A program made the translations under genes and the position numbers. A model generated the notes under the pieces. The model was not told where the DNA came from. It made no database searches and worked only from the letters and a program-made list of their open reading frames with translations. 64,000 bases of DNA from Ornithomonoglobus_A sp034090805 (GTDB lineage: Bacteria > Bacillota > Clostridia > UBA1381): NCBI GenBank assembly GCA_034090805.1, contig JAXDRV010000138.1, positions 62,001 through 126,000 on the forward strand, given 5' to 3'. Below are positions 1 through 9,153 of the stretch, piece by piece; the stretch's first letter is position 1, and every line of letters starts with the position of its first letter.

Positions 1-1810
1 AACTTATGACCAATTCCTCGGTATGCTGAATGACGATAAGGTCGACGAGGTGGTAATCGATTCCGACAGACTGATTATTTACGAAAAAAGTCCTGAGATA
101 AAATCAGCCGCAAGTGATGATACGAATGCGCTGCTGAAGATGTTCGGGGTTGACGTCAAGGAAGCGGAAAAGCGCGCCATGGAGGAAAACCGAAAGGTGT
201 ATTTTACCGGCTATCTTGACGATGACAGATTGTTTAATCTGCTTGACGAGCATGGCGTGAAGTATTCAAGACCGATAGTCTACAGAAATCCCGTAATTGA
301 TTTCTTCCTTGCGTGGATATTCCCGCCGCTTATAATCTGTCTTGTGTTTTTCCTGCTCACACGCTCTTTGTCGAAGCGCATGGGCGGCGGAGGAATTATG
401 GGCATAGGTCAGTCCAACGCAAAAATGTATAATATGGAAAACAAGACGGGAATCACCTTCAATGACGTTGCAGGTCAGGAGGAGGCGAAGGAGTCGCTCA
501 ATGAAATTGTCGATTTCCTCCACAATCCCGGAAAATACACCGCAATCGGCGCAAAGCAGCCGAAGGGCGCACTGCTTGTCGGACCTCCGGGAACGGGTAA
601 GACCTTGCTTGCAAAGGCGGTTGCCGGTGAGGCGAATGTGCCGTTTTTCTCGCTGTCGGGTTCGGAATTTGTCGAGATGTTCGTCGGCGTGGGTGCGTCG
701 AGAGTAAGAGATTTATTCAAGCAGGCAAACCAGAAGGCACCGTGTATAATCTTCATAGACGAGATTGACGCAATCGGAAAATCGAGAGATAACCAGATAA
801 GCTCCAATGACGAGCGTGAGCAGACGCTTAACCAGCTGCTATCCGAGATGGACGGCTTTGATTCGTCAAAGGGACTTGTAATTCTTGCGGCAACAAACCG
901 TCCCGAAATCCTCGATAAGGCGCTGCTGCGTCCGGGACGTTTTGACAGGCGGATTATAGTTGAAAAGCCGGATTTAAAGGGCAGAGAGGATATATTAAAG
1001 GTTCACATTAAAAACGTAAAGACCGACCCGCTTATTGATTTGCACAAGATGGCGCTTGCAACAAGCGGAGCGGTAGGTGCTGATTTGGCGAACATGGTAA
1101 ACGAGGCGGCATTAAGAGCCGTGCGCTGCGGACGGCAGGTTGTCTTGCAGGAGGATCTCATGGAGGCGGTTGAGGTTATAATTGCCGGTAAGGAGAAGAA
1201 GGACAGGATACTTTCCGACAAGGAAAAGCGTATCGTGTCGTTCCATGAGGTTGGTCATGCTCTTGCGACTGCGCTGCAAAAGAACACCCAGCCCGTGCAG
1301 AAGATAACGATTGTTCCGAGAACGATGGGATCTTTGGGATATACCATGCAGATGCCCGAAGAGGAGGAGCATTATCTGATGTCAAAGGATGAAATTCTTG
1401 ACCAGATAACGGTATTCCTTGCGGGACGTGCGGCGGAGGAGCTTGTGTTTAATGTTCAGACAACGGGTGCGTCAAACGATATTGAACGTGCTACGGAGCT
1501 TACACGGAACATGATAACGCAGTACGGTATGTCGGAGCGTTTCGGTATGGCGGGACTTGAAAGCGTACAGAACAAGTACCTTGACGGCAGAAGCGTTTCA
1601 AACTGCTCCGATGAAACAAAAACGGCGATAGACGCCGAAATCGTGCGTGTTCTTAAGGAGAGATATGAGATTGCCAAGGAGCTGCTTGCGCAGAACCGTG
1701 ACGCACTCGATCGCATAGCTGAATTTCTCATCGATAAGGAAACAATTACCGGCGATGAGTTTATGGAAATATTTAATCAAGTAAAAGAAGAACGCACACC
1801 GCAAGAGTGA
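1..1810 (+). CDS. ftsH: ATP-dependent zinc metalloprotease FtsH (5' end outside window)
   Basis: This is a membrane-anchored AAA+ protease that unfolds and degrades membrane and short-lived proteins. The reading frame is open from base 2 and already encodes the extracytoplasmic segment (TYDQFLGML), so the start and first membrane helix lie outside the window. Visible parts, numbered from the ATG at 23, are a second transmembrane helix near residues 90-112, Walker A GPPGTGKT near 187, Walker B IIFIDEID, the second region of homology ending in RPGRFDRR, and the zinc motif HEVGH near 407. The third zinc ligand lies in SNDIERAT. HEVGH has Val where most FtsH proteins have Ala, with both His and the Glu retained. 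A strong terminator follows. Confidence 0.97.
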   Translation, partial: TYDQFLGMLNDDKVDEVVIDSDRLIIYEKSPEIKSAASDDTNALLKMFGVDVKEAEKRAMEENRKVYFTGYLDDDRLFNLLDEHGVKYSRPIVYRNPVIDFFLAWIFPPLIICLVFFLLTRSLSKRMGGGGIMGIGQSNAKMYNMENKTGITFNDVAGQEEAKESLNEIVDFLHNPGKYTAIGAKQPKGALLVGPPGTGKTLLAKAVAGEANVPFFSLSGSEFVEMFVGVGASRVRDLFKQANQKAPCIIFIDEIDAIGKSRDNQISSNDEREQTLNQLLSEMDGFDSSKGLVILAATNRPEILDKALLRPGRFDRRIIVEKPDLKGREDILKVHIKNVKTDPLIDLHKMALATSGAVGADLANMVNEAALRAVRCGRQVVLQEDLMEAVEVIIAGKEKKDRILSDKEKRIVSFHEVGHALATALQKNTQPVQKITIVPRTMGSLGYTMQMPEEEEHYLMSKDEILDQITVFLAGRAAEELVFNVQTTGASNDIERATELTRNMITQYGMSERFGMAGLESVQNKYLDGRSVSNCSDETKTAIDAEIVRVLKERYEIAKELLAQNRDALDRIAEFLIDKETITGDEFMEIFNQVKEERTPQE

Positions 1811-1827
1811 TTTTTAAACTCCGAATA

Positions 1828-1855
1828 CCCCCCTCAAGCCTTGAGGGGGGCTTTT
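1828..1855 (+). terminator. Rho-independent terminator after ftsH
   Basis: A 10-bp perfect stem (CCCCCCTCAA with TTGAGGGGGG, loop GCC) is followed by CTTTT, 18 bases after the ftsH stop codon. Confidence 0.9.
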
Positions 1856-2002
1856 ACGAAACAGTGCTGATGAGGGAGGAAAATTTCCCACAAAAAAAAT
1901 CTGTAATTTTGTATAAAATTTTTTCAAAAAACTATGGAAATTTTCCTTGATTTAATATATAATAATAAGATAAAATGACGTATTGTGTGTGAAAAGGAGT
2001 TA

Positions 2003-2497
2003 ATGGTTATAACTATGGATGATATTTTGAGGATTCTCGACAAGGAAAAAAACGGTATCGTACGTGCGAAGATTGCTCAGATGCTCGGACTTGACGAGGA
2101 ACAGGTGAACAGCGAGATAAAAAATCTTGAAAAAAACAATGTCATAGTCGGCTACAAAACGCTGATTAACTGGGACAAAACGGACGTTGAGGTCGTAACT
2201 GCGCTGATTGAGCTGCGTGTAACGCCGCAAAGGGGCGAGGGCTTTGATAAAATTGCGGAACGCATTTATAAGTATCCGCAGGTGACGTCGCTGTATCTGA
2301 TGAGCGGTGCGTATGATTTGGCAGTCACAATTCAGGGCAAAACCATGAAGGAGGTTGCGCTTTTTGTTGCGCAGAAGCTTGCGCCGATGGATTCGATAAT
2401 TTCCACCGCAACGCATTTCGTGCTGAAAAAATATAAGGAGGAGGGCATTGTATTCGAGGATGACGAAAAGGATACAAGGCAGGTAATAACGTTATGA
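2003..2497 (+). CDS. Lrp/AsnC-family transcriptional regulator
   Basis: A DNA-binding regulator with an N-terminal winged helix-turn-helix (roughly residues 8-50, IAQMLGLDEEQVNSEIKNLE) and a C-terminal RAM-type ligand and oligomerisation domain (VTPQRGEGFDKIAERIYKYP onward). It is about 164 residues, normal for the family. A GTG at 1985 would add six residues, but AAGGAG at 1994-1999 fits ATG 2003 (short spacing) or ATG 2015 better; the exact start is uncertain. The stop overlaps the next ATG as ATGA, so translation is coupled to the aminotransferase. Lrp members usually sense amino acids, so control of the coupled aminotransferase is a reasonable inference. Confidence 0.9.
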   Translation: MVITMDDILRILDKEKNGIVRAKIAQMLGLDEEQVNSEIKNLEKNNVIVGYKTLINWDKTDVEVVTALIELRVTPQRGEGFDKIAERIYKYPQVTSLYLMSGAYDLAVTIQGKTMKEVALFVAQKLAPMDSIISTATHFVLKKYKEEGIVFEDDEKDTRQVITL

Positions 2498-3669
2498 TAG
2501 ATCTTGATAAATTGGTCAATCCCACGGTTGACGGTCTGCCGCCGTCAGGGATAAGGAAGTTTTTTGATATTGCCGCCGAGATGGACGATGCGATTTCACT
2601 CGGAGTGGGTGAGCCGGATTTTGCAACGCCGTGGGCGATACGTGAAGCGGGTATATATTCTCTCGAATGCGGTCAGACGTACTACACTGCAAATGCCGGT
2701 CTGCCGGAGCTGCGTGAGGAAATATGCAGATATACAGACAGAAAATACGGAGTCAAGTACAATCCCAAGAGTGAGGTTTTCGTTTCGGTAGGCGGTTCGG
2801 AGGCGATAGACGCAATGATACGGAGCGTCGTAAGACCGGGCGATGAGGTGCTGATAGTAGAGCCGAGCTTTGTATGCTACAAGCCGCTTACGGTTATGGC
2901 GGGCGGTGTGCCTGTTGTGATTGAAACAAAGGAGGAGGACAGCTTCCGTCTTTTACCGGAGCAGCTCAAGGCAAAAATCACCGACAAAACAAAGCTGCTG
3001 ATTCTTCCGTACCCGAACAATCCTACGGGCGGCGTAATGTCTAAAGAGGATCTTGAGGCGATTGCCGAGGTATTGAGAGGAACGGATATTCTTGTTCTTT
3101 CGGACGAGATTTACGCAGAGCTGCGCTACGGCGAGGAAAGACACACGATGTTTTCGGCTATCGAGGGCATGAAGGAGCGCACTGTGGTAGTGAACGGATT
3201 TTCGAAAACGTTTGCAATGACCGGGTGGCGTCTCGGATATGCGATGGGACCCGAACGGATTATAAAGCTTATGATAAAGGTGCATCAGTTCGGAATAATG
3301 TCCGCTCCGACGACGGCGCAGTATGCGGCGATAGAGGCACTCAGAAGCTGTGATTCGGACGTTGAGGATATGTGCCGCGAATACAACTACCGCCGCAGGT
3401 ATATTGTGGACGGCTTCAGGGCGATGGGACTTTCATGCTTTGAGCCTCTCGGAGCGTTTTATGTATTCCCGTGCATAAAATCAACGGGAATGAGCAGCCA
3501 GGAATTTTGTGAAAGACTGCTGCATGAGGAGAAGGTTGCCGTTGTGCCGGGAACGGCGTTCGGAGAAAGCGGCGAAGGGTTTGTAAGATGCTCGTATGCG
3601 TATTCGATAGAGAATATCCAGGAGGCATTGAACAGAATAGAGAAATTTGTTGAGAAATACAGGAAATAA
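2494..3669 (+). CDS. Pyridoxal-phosphate aminotransferase, class I/II
   Basis: A fold-type I PLP aminotransferase of 391 residues, probably cytosolic, moving an amino group between an amino acid and a 2-oxo acid. Visible family motifs are PYPNNPTGG, the cofactor-binding SDEIYAELRYG, and the Schiff-base lysine in GFSKTFAMTGWRLGYA. It resembles the aspartate/aromatic and N-acetyl-diaminopimelate (PatA) aminotransferases. The window also encodes a separate DapL, so a PatA role in lysine synthesis is not needed and the true substrate is open. It overlaps the Lrp-type regulator by 4 bases and is followed 24 bases later by pyrG. Confidence 0.88.
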   Translation: MIDLDKLVNPTVDGLPPSGIRKFFDIAAEMDDAISLGVGEPDFATPWAIREAGIYSLECGQTYYTANAGLPELREEICRYTDRKYGVKYNPKSEVFVSVGGSEAIDAMIRSVVRPGDEVLIVEPSFVCYKPLTVMAGGVPVVIETKEEDSFRLLPEQLKAKITDKTKLLILPYPNNPTGGVMSKEDLEAIAEVLRGTDILVLSDEIYAELRYGEERHTMFSAIEGMKERTVVVNGFSKTFAMTGWRLGYAMGPERIIKLMIKVHQFGIMSAPTTAQYAAIEALRSCDSDVEDMCREYNYRRRYIVDGFRAMGLSCFEPLGAFYVFPCIKSTGMSSQEFCERLLHEEKVAVVPGTAFGESGEGFVRCSYAYSIENIQEALNRIEKFVEKYRK

Positions 3670-3693
3670 AATAGATAAATAGGAGATAAAATC

Positions 3694-5316
3694 ATGGCTA
3701 CTAAATATATTTTTGTAACAGGCGGAGTTGTATCGGGACTTGGAAAGGGAATAACGGCGGCATCGCTTGGCAGACTGCTTAAGGCAAGAGGCTACAAGGT
3801 GACAATGCAGAAATTTGACCCGTACATCAACATTGATCCGGGTACAATGAGCCCGTATCAGCACGGCGAGGTGTTCGTTACCGATGACGGCGCAGAAACA
3901 GACCTTGACCTTGGTCATTACGAAAGATTTATCGATGAAAATCTCAGCATAAACTCCAACGTAACAACGGGTAAAATATACTGGTCGGTAATTTCAAAGG
4001 AGCGCAGAGGTGACTACGAGGGCAGAACCGTGCAGGTTATCCCGCATATCACAAATGAAATCAAGGACAGAGTATACAGAGTGGCGCGCACTGAGGAAAC
4101 GGATATTGTCATTACCGAAATCGGCGGAACTGTCGGAGATATAGAGTCCACTCCGTTTATCGAGGCGATAAGACAGGTTGCGACTGAGGTCGGCAAGGAA
4201 AATTGTATGTACATTCACCTGACTCTTATCCCGTACATTTCAACCTCCGGTGAGCAAAAGACAAAGCCGACACAGCACAGCGTAAAGGAGCTGTTAAGCT
4301 TTGGTATTCAGCCGGACGTGCTTGTTTTGAGAACGGAAAAGCCGCTTGAGGAGGGACTTGCGGAAAAGATAGGTCTTTTCTGTAATGTTCCGAAGGACTG
4401 CGTTATAGAAAACCTTGATTTGGATACGCTTTACGAGGTTCCGCTCGGACTTGAGGAGCAGGGGCTGGCAAGAGTTGTATGCCGCAGATTGGGACTTGAG
4501 GACAGAGAGCCGCAGCTCGGCGAATGGAAAGCTATGGTTGATGTTGTCAAGGAGCTTATGAAGGGCGAAAGCGACGAGGTTACAATATCGCTTGTCGGCA
4601 AGTATGTTTCGCTCCATGACGCATATATCTCTATTGTTGAGGCATTAAAGCACGGCGGAATTGAAAATCACGCAAATGTAAACATAAACTGGGTAAACAG
4701 TGAGGAAGTAACGAAGGAAACAGTTCACGAAATGCTTAAGGACAGCGATGGAATACTCGTTCCGGGCGGCTTCGGCGACAGAGGAGTTGAGGGTAAGATA
4801 CTTGCGGCAGAATATGCAAGAGAAAACAATATACCGTATTTCGGTATTTGCCTCGGTATGCAGATTGCGGTTATAGAATACGCAAGAAACGTTCTCGGAT
4901 ATGAAGATGCTCATTCCTCGGAGCTTAATCCCGAAACGACTCACCCGGTAATTGATCTTATGCCGGAGCAGAAGGACGTTGAAAATCTCGGCGGAACGAT
5001 GCGTTTGGGGATTTATCCGTGCAAAATCAAGCCGGATACTCTCGCAGCCGAGGTGTACGGCAGTGATTTGATTTATGAAAGACACAGACACCGTTATGAA
5101 TTTAACAACTACTACCGCAGAGAGGTAGAGGAAAAGGGCATGGTGCTGAGCGGTCAGTCGCCCAACGAAAAGCTGGTTGAGATGGTGGAAATTCCGGAGC
5201 ATCCGTGGTTTTTGGCGGTACAGTTCCATCCGGAGTTTAAGTCACGCCCCAACCACGCACACCCGCTGTTCAGATCATTCATTGGGGCAGCACTTAAATA
5301 TAAAGAACAGAAATGA
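3694..5316 (+). CDS. pyrG: CTP synthase
   Basis: Makes CTP from UTP, ATP and glutamine. At 540 residues it has the usual length. The N-terminal synthase domain opens with GGVVSGLGKGITAASLGR (P-loop) and carries FDPYINIDPGTMSPYQHGEV. The C-terminal class I glutamine amidotransferase domain shows the nucleophile Cys in FGICLGMQ (near residue 386) and the His/Glu pair in VQFHPEFKSRP. The start ATG at 3694 follows AGGAG with good spacing. No CTP-sensing leader is evident because the preceding gene is only 24 bases away. Two inverted repeats follow it before the ABC transporter genes. Confidence 0.97.
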   Translation: MATKYIFVTGGVVSGLGKGITAASLGRLLKARGYKVTMQKFDPYINIDPGTMSPYQHGEVFVTDDGAETDLDLGHYERFIDENLSINSNVTTGKIYWSVISKERRGDYEGRTVQVIPHITNEIKDRVYRVARTEETDIVITEIGGTVGDIESTPFIEAIRQVATEVGKENCMYIHLTLIPYISTSGEQKTKPTQHSVKELLSFGIQPDVLVLRTEKPLEEGLAEKIGLFCNVPKDCVIENLDLDTLYEVPLGLEEQGLARVVCRRLGLEDREPQLGEWKAMVDVVKELMKGESDEVTISLVGKYVSLHDAYISIVEALKHGGIENHANVNINWVNSEEVTKETVHEMLKDSDGILVPGGFGDRGVEGKILAAEYARENNIPYFGICLGMQIAVIEYARNVLGYEDAHSSELNPETTHPVIDLMPEQKDVENLGGTMRLGIYPCKIKPDTLAAEVYGSDLIYERHRHRYEFNNYYRREVEEKGMVLSGQSPNEKLVEMVEIPEHPWFLAVQFHPEFKSRPNHAHPLFRSFIGAALKYKEQK

Positions 5317-5321
5317 TTTCT

Positions 5322-5395
5322 CCGCCGTACGGATCTGATCCGTCGGCGGATATTTCAAAGCAGAGGACAATTGAAAAATCCCGTTTCACAATTGT
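5322..5395 (+). other. Two inverted repeats between pyrG and the ABC exporter
   Basis: The first hairpin (5322-5349) pairs CCGCCG with CGGCGG and ACGGAT with ATCCGT around a CTG loop, with one bulged T; no U-tract follows, so it is not a standard terminator. The second (5367-5395) pairs ACAATTG with CAATTGT across a 15-base loop and ends 10 bases before the exporter's ribosome binding site. They may be an mRNA stabiliser or processing site and an operator, respectively; this is inference. Confidence 0.6.
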
Positions 5396-5420
5396 TCGGA
5401 AAATAAAGGGAGATTTATAT

Positions 5421-7154
5421 ATGAAGCATTATTGGAAATACATTAAGCCGTATATTCCGTACTTCATTTTCGGGCCGCTGCTGATGCTTACCGAGGTAGC
5501 GGGAGAAATCGTTCTTCCCAAGATTATGTCGGAGATGATTAATGTCGGAATAGCAAATGCCGACGCGGCATATATTTTGGGGCGTGCGCTGAAGATGATA
5601 GGCTTTGTCTGCGTGATGATAATCGGCGGCGTGGGAGGGCATTATCTCTCCATAAAAGCCGCGGTTTCGTTTTCGGCGGATTTAAGAAAGGATATGTTCG
5701 GAAAGGTACAGGGCTTTTCATTCAAAAACATAGACGATTTTTCGACAGGGTCGCTTGTTACCCGTCTTACGAATGATATTACACAGATGCAAAATCTCAT
5801 ACGTATGTCACTGATTATGGCGATGCGTGCACCGGGAATGCTGATAGGCGGACTGATTATGGCTCTCAGCATAAACAAGGAGCTGGCTACGATACTTCTT
5901 GTTGTTATACCGTGCCTTGCGGTTGTTATAACCATACTTCTGCGCACAGGCTTTCCGAGATTCGGAATTATGCAGAAAAAGCTTGATGCTCTTAATTCGG
6001 GAATCCAGGAAAATATCACAAACGTGCGTGTCGTAAAATCTTTTGTTCGTGAAAAATTTGAAATTGAAAAATTCGGAAAAGCAAATACGGATCTGATGGA
6101 TACGACTCTGAGCGCATTGAGCATAGTTGTTATGACGATGCCCGTTATGACGCTTGCAATGAATATAACAACGCTGCTCGTTGTATGGAACGGCGGAAAT
6201 CTTGTTATAAACGGCGGTATGCAAATCGGAGATCTGTCTGCATTTACTACATATATAGTACAGATTCTGATGTCGCTTATGATGCTTTCGATGCTGATTA
6301 TGCAGATGTCGAGAGCCATGGCGTCATCAAAACGTATATGCGAGGTGCTTGATACAAAAGCGGATTTGAGCGATGATAAATCGGCGCATAAGGATTCGGT
6401 GATTTCAAACGGAAAAATTGAATTTAAAAACGTTTCGTTCAGATACTATAAAAATAGGAAGGAAAATGTTCTCGATAATATATCATTTACGATAAATCCC
6501 GGTGAAACGGTAGGAATTATAGGAACAACGGGAAGCGGCAAAAGCTCGCTTGTGCAGCTTATACCCCGTCTTTACGATGTAAATGAGGGAGCGGTTCTGA
6601 TTGACGGAGTTGACGTTCGTGACTACAGTCTTGAGCATCTGAGGACGGCTGTCGGAATGGTTCTTCAGAAAAACGTGTTGTTTTCGGGAACTATCAAGGA
6701 TAACCTCAAATGGGGTGACGAGAATGCCTCGGATGAGGAAATATTTGCGGCGGCGGACAGCGCACAGGCGCACGGCTTTGTGGAAAGCTTTACGGAGGGA
6801 TATAACACAGAGCTGGGTCAGGGCGGAGTGAACGTGTCCGGCGGTCAGAAGCAAAGATTGTGTATTGCAAGAGCATTGCTGAAAAAGCCGAAGATTTTGA
6901 TTCTTGACGACAGCACAAGCGCAGTCGATACGGCAACGGAGGCGAAGATAAGAGAAGCGTTCAGAACATCTCTTAAAGACTCCACAAAGATAATAATTTC
7001 GCAGAGGATAAATTCCGTGATAGAAGCGGATAAAATAATAGTTCTTGAGGACGGTCGTATTTCCGGAATAGGCACTCATGAGGAGCTTATGAGAAGCAGC
7101 GGCGAATACAGAGAGATATACAGCTCTCAGACCGATATGAAGGAGGTGTCTTGA
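5421..7154 (+). CDS. ABC exporter half-transporter with degenerate ATP site (TM287-like)
   Basis: A 577-residue multidrug-type half transporter: six membrane helices (residues 1-310), then a nucleotide-binding domain. Walker A is GTTGSGKSS (near 370) and the signature is the canonical VSGGQ (near 471). The residue after the Walker B Asp is Asp, not Glu (ILILDDSTSAVD), and the switch His is replaced by Gln (ISQRINS). These changes mark the catalytically weak half of a heterodimeric exporter. The frame is open from 5313, but AAAGGGAG places the start at ATG 5421. It is followed one base later by its partner gene. The substrate cannot be deduced. Confidence 0.93.
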   Translation: MKHYWKYIKPYIPYFIFGPLLMLTEVAGEIVLPKIMSEMINVGIANADAAYILGRALKMIGFVCVMIIGGVGGHYLSIKAAVSFSADLRKDMFGKVQGFSFKNIDDFSTGSLVTRLTNDITQMQNLIRMSLIMAMRAPGMLIGGLIMALSINKELATILLVVIPCLAVVITILLRTGFPRFGIMQKKLDALNSGIQENITNVRVVKSFVREKFEIEKFGKANTDLMDTTLSALSIVVMTMPVMTLAMNITTLLVVWNGGNLVINGGMQIGDLSAFTTYIVQILMSLMMLSMLIMQMSRAMASSKRICEVLDTKADLSDDKSAHKDSVISNGKIEFKNVSFRYYKNRKENVLDNISFTINPGETVGIIGTTGSGKSSLVQLIPRLYDVNEGAVLIDGVDVRDYSLEHLRTAVGMVLQKNVLFSGTIKDNLKWGDENASDEEIFAAADSAQAHGFVESFTEGYNTELGQGGVNVSGGQKQRLCIARALLKKPKILILDDSTSAVDTATEAKIREAFRTSLKDSTKIIISQRINSVIEADKIIVLEDGRISGIGTHEELMRSSGEYREIYSSQTDMKEVS

Positions 7155-7155
7155 T

Positions 7156-8952
7156 ATGCCGCCTTTAGGAAGAAATAACAAAAATCAAGGACCCGTGAAA
7201 AAGCCGAAAAACACAAAGGCAGCCCTTAAGCGGCTCATGGGATATATAAGTGATGAAAAACCAAGGCTTGTGCTTGTGCTGATATGTGTTCTGCTGAGCG
7301 CAGCGTCAAACCTTGTCGGTTCATATATGCTAAGACCCATAATAAACAGATATATCGTGCCGACGGACGGCTCGGCGGGAGATCCTGTTGGGCTTATCGG
7401 AGGAATTGCCGTAATGGCGGCGGTGTATTTGGTGGGAGTGGGCGCAACGTATCTGCAAATGCGTACAATGATAGGCGTGTCGCAGAGAGCACTGTCAAAG
7501 CTGAGAACGGAGCTGTTCACCAAAATGCAGAAGCTGCCGGTAAGGTTTTTCGACACTCACCCCACGGGCGAGGTCATGAGCCGATATACAAACGACGTTG
7601 ACGCAATAGGCGAAATGCTCAATAATACGATAGTCCAGATTATATCCGGAGTTATCAGCATAACGGGTACGCTGTGCCTTATGATTTACACAAATCCGTG
7701 GCTGACGCTTGTAACGCTTGCTATGGCACCGATTATGGCAAAGGTCGGAACGGCGATAGCGTCACATTCGAGAAAGCATTTTGCGTCACAGCAGAAGGCA
7801 TTGGGCGATGTCAACGGATACATAGAGGAAAGCGTGACGGGACAGAAGGTCATAAAGGTTTTCTGCCATGAGGATAAGGCGATAGAGGAATTTTCAGAGC
7901 TGAACGATAAGCTCAAAAACGCACAGATAAGAGCGCAGTTTGCGGGTGGTATAACGGGACCTGCGATGAATGCACTCAGCCAGGTGAATTATACGCTTAC
8001 TGCCTGTGTCGGCGGTCTGCTGTGTGTTTTAAGAGGCTTTGACGTGGGCGGACTTACGGTGTTTGTGAATTTTTCGAGGCAGTTTTCGAGACCTATAAAC
8101 GAATTTGCGCAGCAGCTTACGACTGTAATGTCGGCACTTGCGGGTGCGGAGAGAGTTTTTGAGGTTATGGACGCAGAGCCTGAAAAAGCGAACGAGGGCG
8201 AGCGTGACCTCGGTACGGTAAGTGGCGATGTTGTTGTAAACAACGTCACATTCGGATATAATCCCGACAAAACGATACTTAAGAATATTTCGATTTATGC
8301 GCATCCCGGTCAGAAAATAGCTCTTGTAGGCTCAACCGGAGCAGGTAAAACAACGATAACCAATCTCATAACGAGATTTTATGATGTCGATGACGGTGAA
8401 ATAACCATAGACGGAGTGAATATTCAAAATATCACGCGTGACTGTCTGCGGCGCAATATTGCTATGGTTTTGCAGGATACGCATCTGTTTACGGGAACCG
8501 TTATGGAAAATATAAGATACGGCAGACCAGACGCAACCGACGATGAGGTGCGCGCGGCGGCTATGACGGCAAGCGCACACAGCTTTATACGCCATCTTCC
8601 CGACGGCTACGATACTGTGCTTGAGGGTGACGGAGCGAATTTGTCGCAGGGACAGCGTCAGCTTTTGAATATCGCAAGAGCGGCTTTGTCGAAAGCACCG
8701 ATACTTGTTCTTGACGAGGCGACAAGCTCTGTCGATACCATGACCGAAAAGCATATCAACGAGGGCATGGACGCACTGATGGAGGACAGAACAACATTTG
8801 TAATTGCACACAGACTGTCCACAGTGCGTAATGCGGACGCAATTATGGTGCTTGAAAACGGCGAGATAATCGAACGAGGAAGCCATGATGAGCTGCTTGA
8901 GAGGAAGGGCAGATATTACGAACTTTACACAGGCTTGAAGGAATTGGATTAA
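7156..8952 (+). CDS. ABC exporter half-transporter with catalytic ATP site (TM288-like)
   Basis: The 598-residue partner of the preceding gene, with six membrane helices followed by an ATPase domain. It has Walker A GSTGAGKTT (near 391), catalytic Walker B Glu in LVLDEATSSVD and switch His in IAHRLST, but its signature is LSQGQ instead of LSGGQ. The complementary defects of the two proteins leave one competent ATP site (this Walker A/B with the partner's VSGGQ) and one degenerate site, the known architecture of TM287/288-type heterodimers. Start ATG 7156 follows AAGGAGGTG inside the end of the upstream gene. A 12-bp hairpin after the stop may help end the transcript. Confidence 0.93.
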   Translation: MPPLGRNNKNQGPVKKPKNTKAALKRLMGYISDEKPRLVLVLICVLLSAASNLVGSYMLRPIINRYIVPTDGSAGDPVGLIGGIAVMAAVYLVGVGATYLQMRTMIGVSQRALSKLRTELFTKMQKLPVRFFDTHPTGEVMSRYTNDVDAIGEMLNNTIVQIISGVISITGTLCLMIYTNPWLTLVTLAMAPIMAKVGTAIASHSRKHFASQQKALGDVNGYIEESVTGQKVIKVFCHEDKAIEEFSELNDKLKNAQIRAQFAGGITGPAMNALSQVNYTLTACVGGLLCVLRGFDVGGLTVFVNFSRQFSRPINEFAQQLTTVMSALAGAERVFEVMDAEPEKANEGERDLGTVSGDVVVNNVTFGYNPDKTILKNISIYAHPGQKIALVGSTGAGKTTITNLITRFYDVDDGEITIDGVNIQNITRDCLRRNIAMVLQDTHLFTGTVMENIRYGRPDATDDEVRAAAMTASAHSFIRHLPDGYDTVLEGDGANLSQGQRQLLNIARAALSKAPILVLDEATSSVDTMTEKHINEGMDALMEDRTTFVIAHRLSTVRNADAIMVLENGEIIERGSHDELLERKGRYYELYTGLKELD

Positions 8953-8966
8953 GACGTAAAAATTTT

Positions 8967-9029
8967 GGTGTAAAGCCTCGAAAATAATAGGTTTTACACC
9001 TTGATTTTGCGGCTGTGATATGATATAAT
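8967..9029 (+). promoter_or_regulatory. Inverted repeat and promoter upstream of the GAP1-like gene
   Basis: GGTGTAAAGCCT (8967-8978) pairs with AGGTTTTACACC (8989-9000), 12 bp with one wobble. It abuts a promoter with -35 TTGATT (9001-9006), a 17-base spacer and -10 TATAAT (9024-9029). The repeat could be a weak terminator for the ABC genes or an operator for the downstream promoter. Confidence 0.7.
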
Positions 9030-9153
9030 AAAAACAATACAGATAACCGGAACGATTTATATCGACAAGGGCGGTGTAGAGTCTGAATTAAGGGGAGAGT
9101 CGCATCGCTTTTTGTGCTGTTATTCATATAAAAAAAGGAAGGGGAGGCATTTA

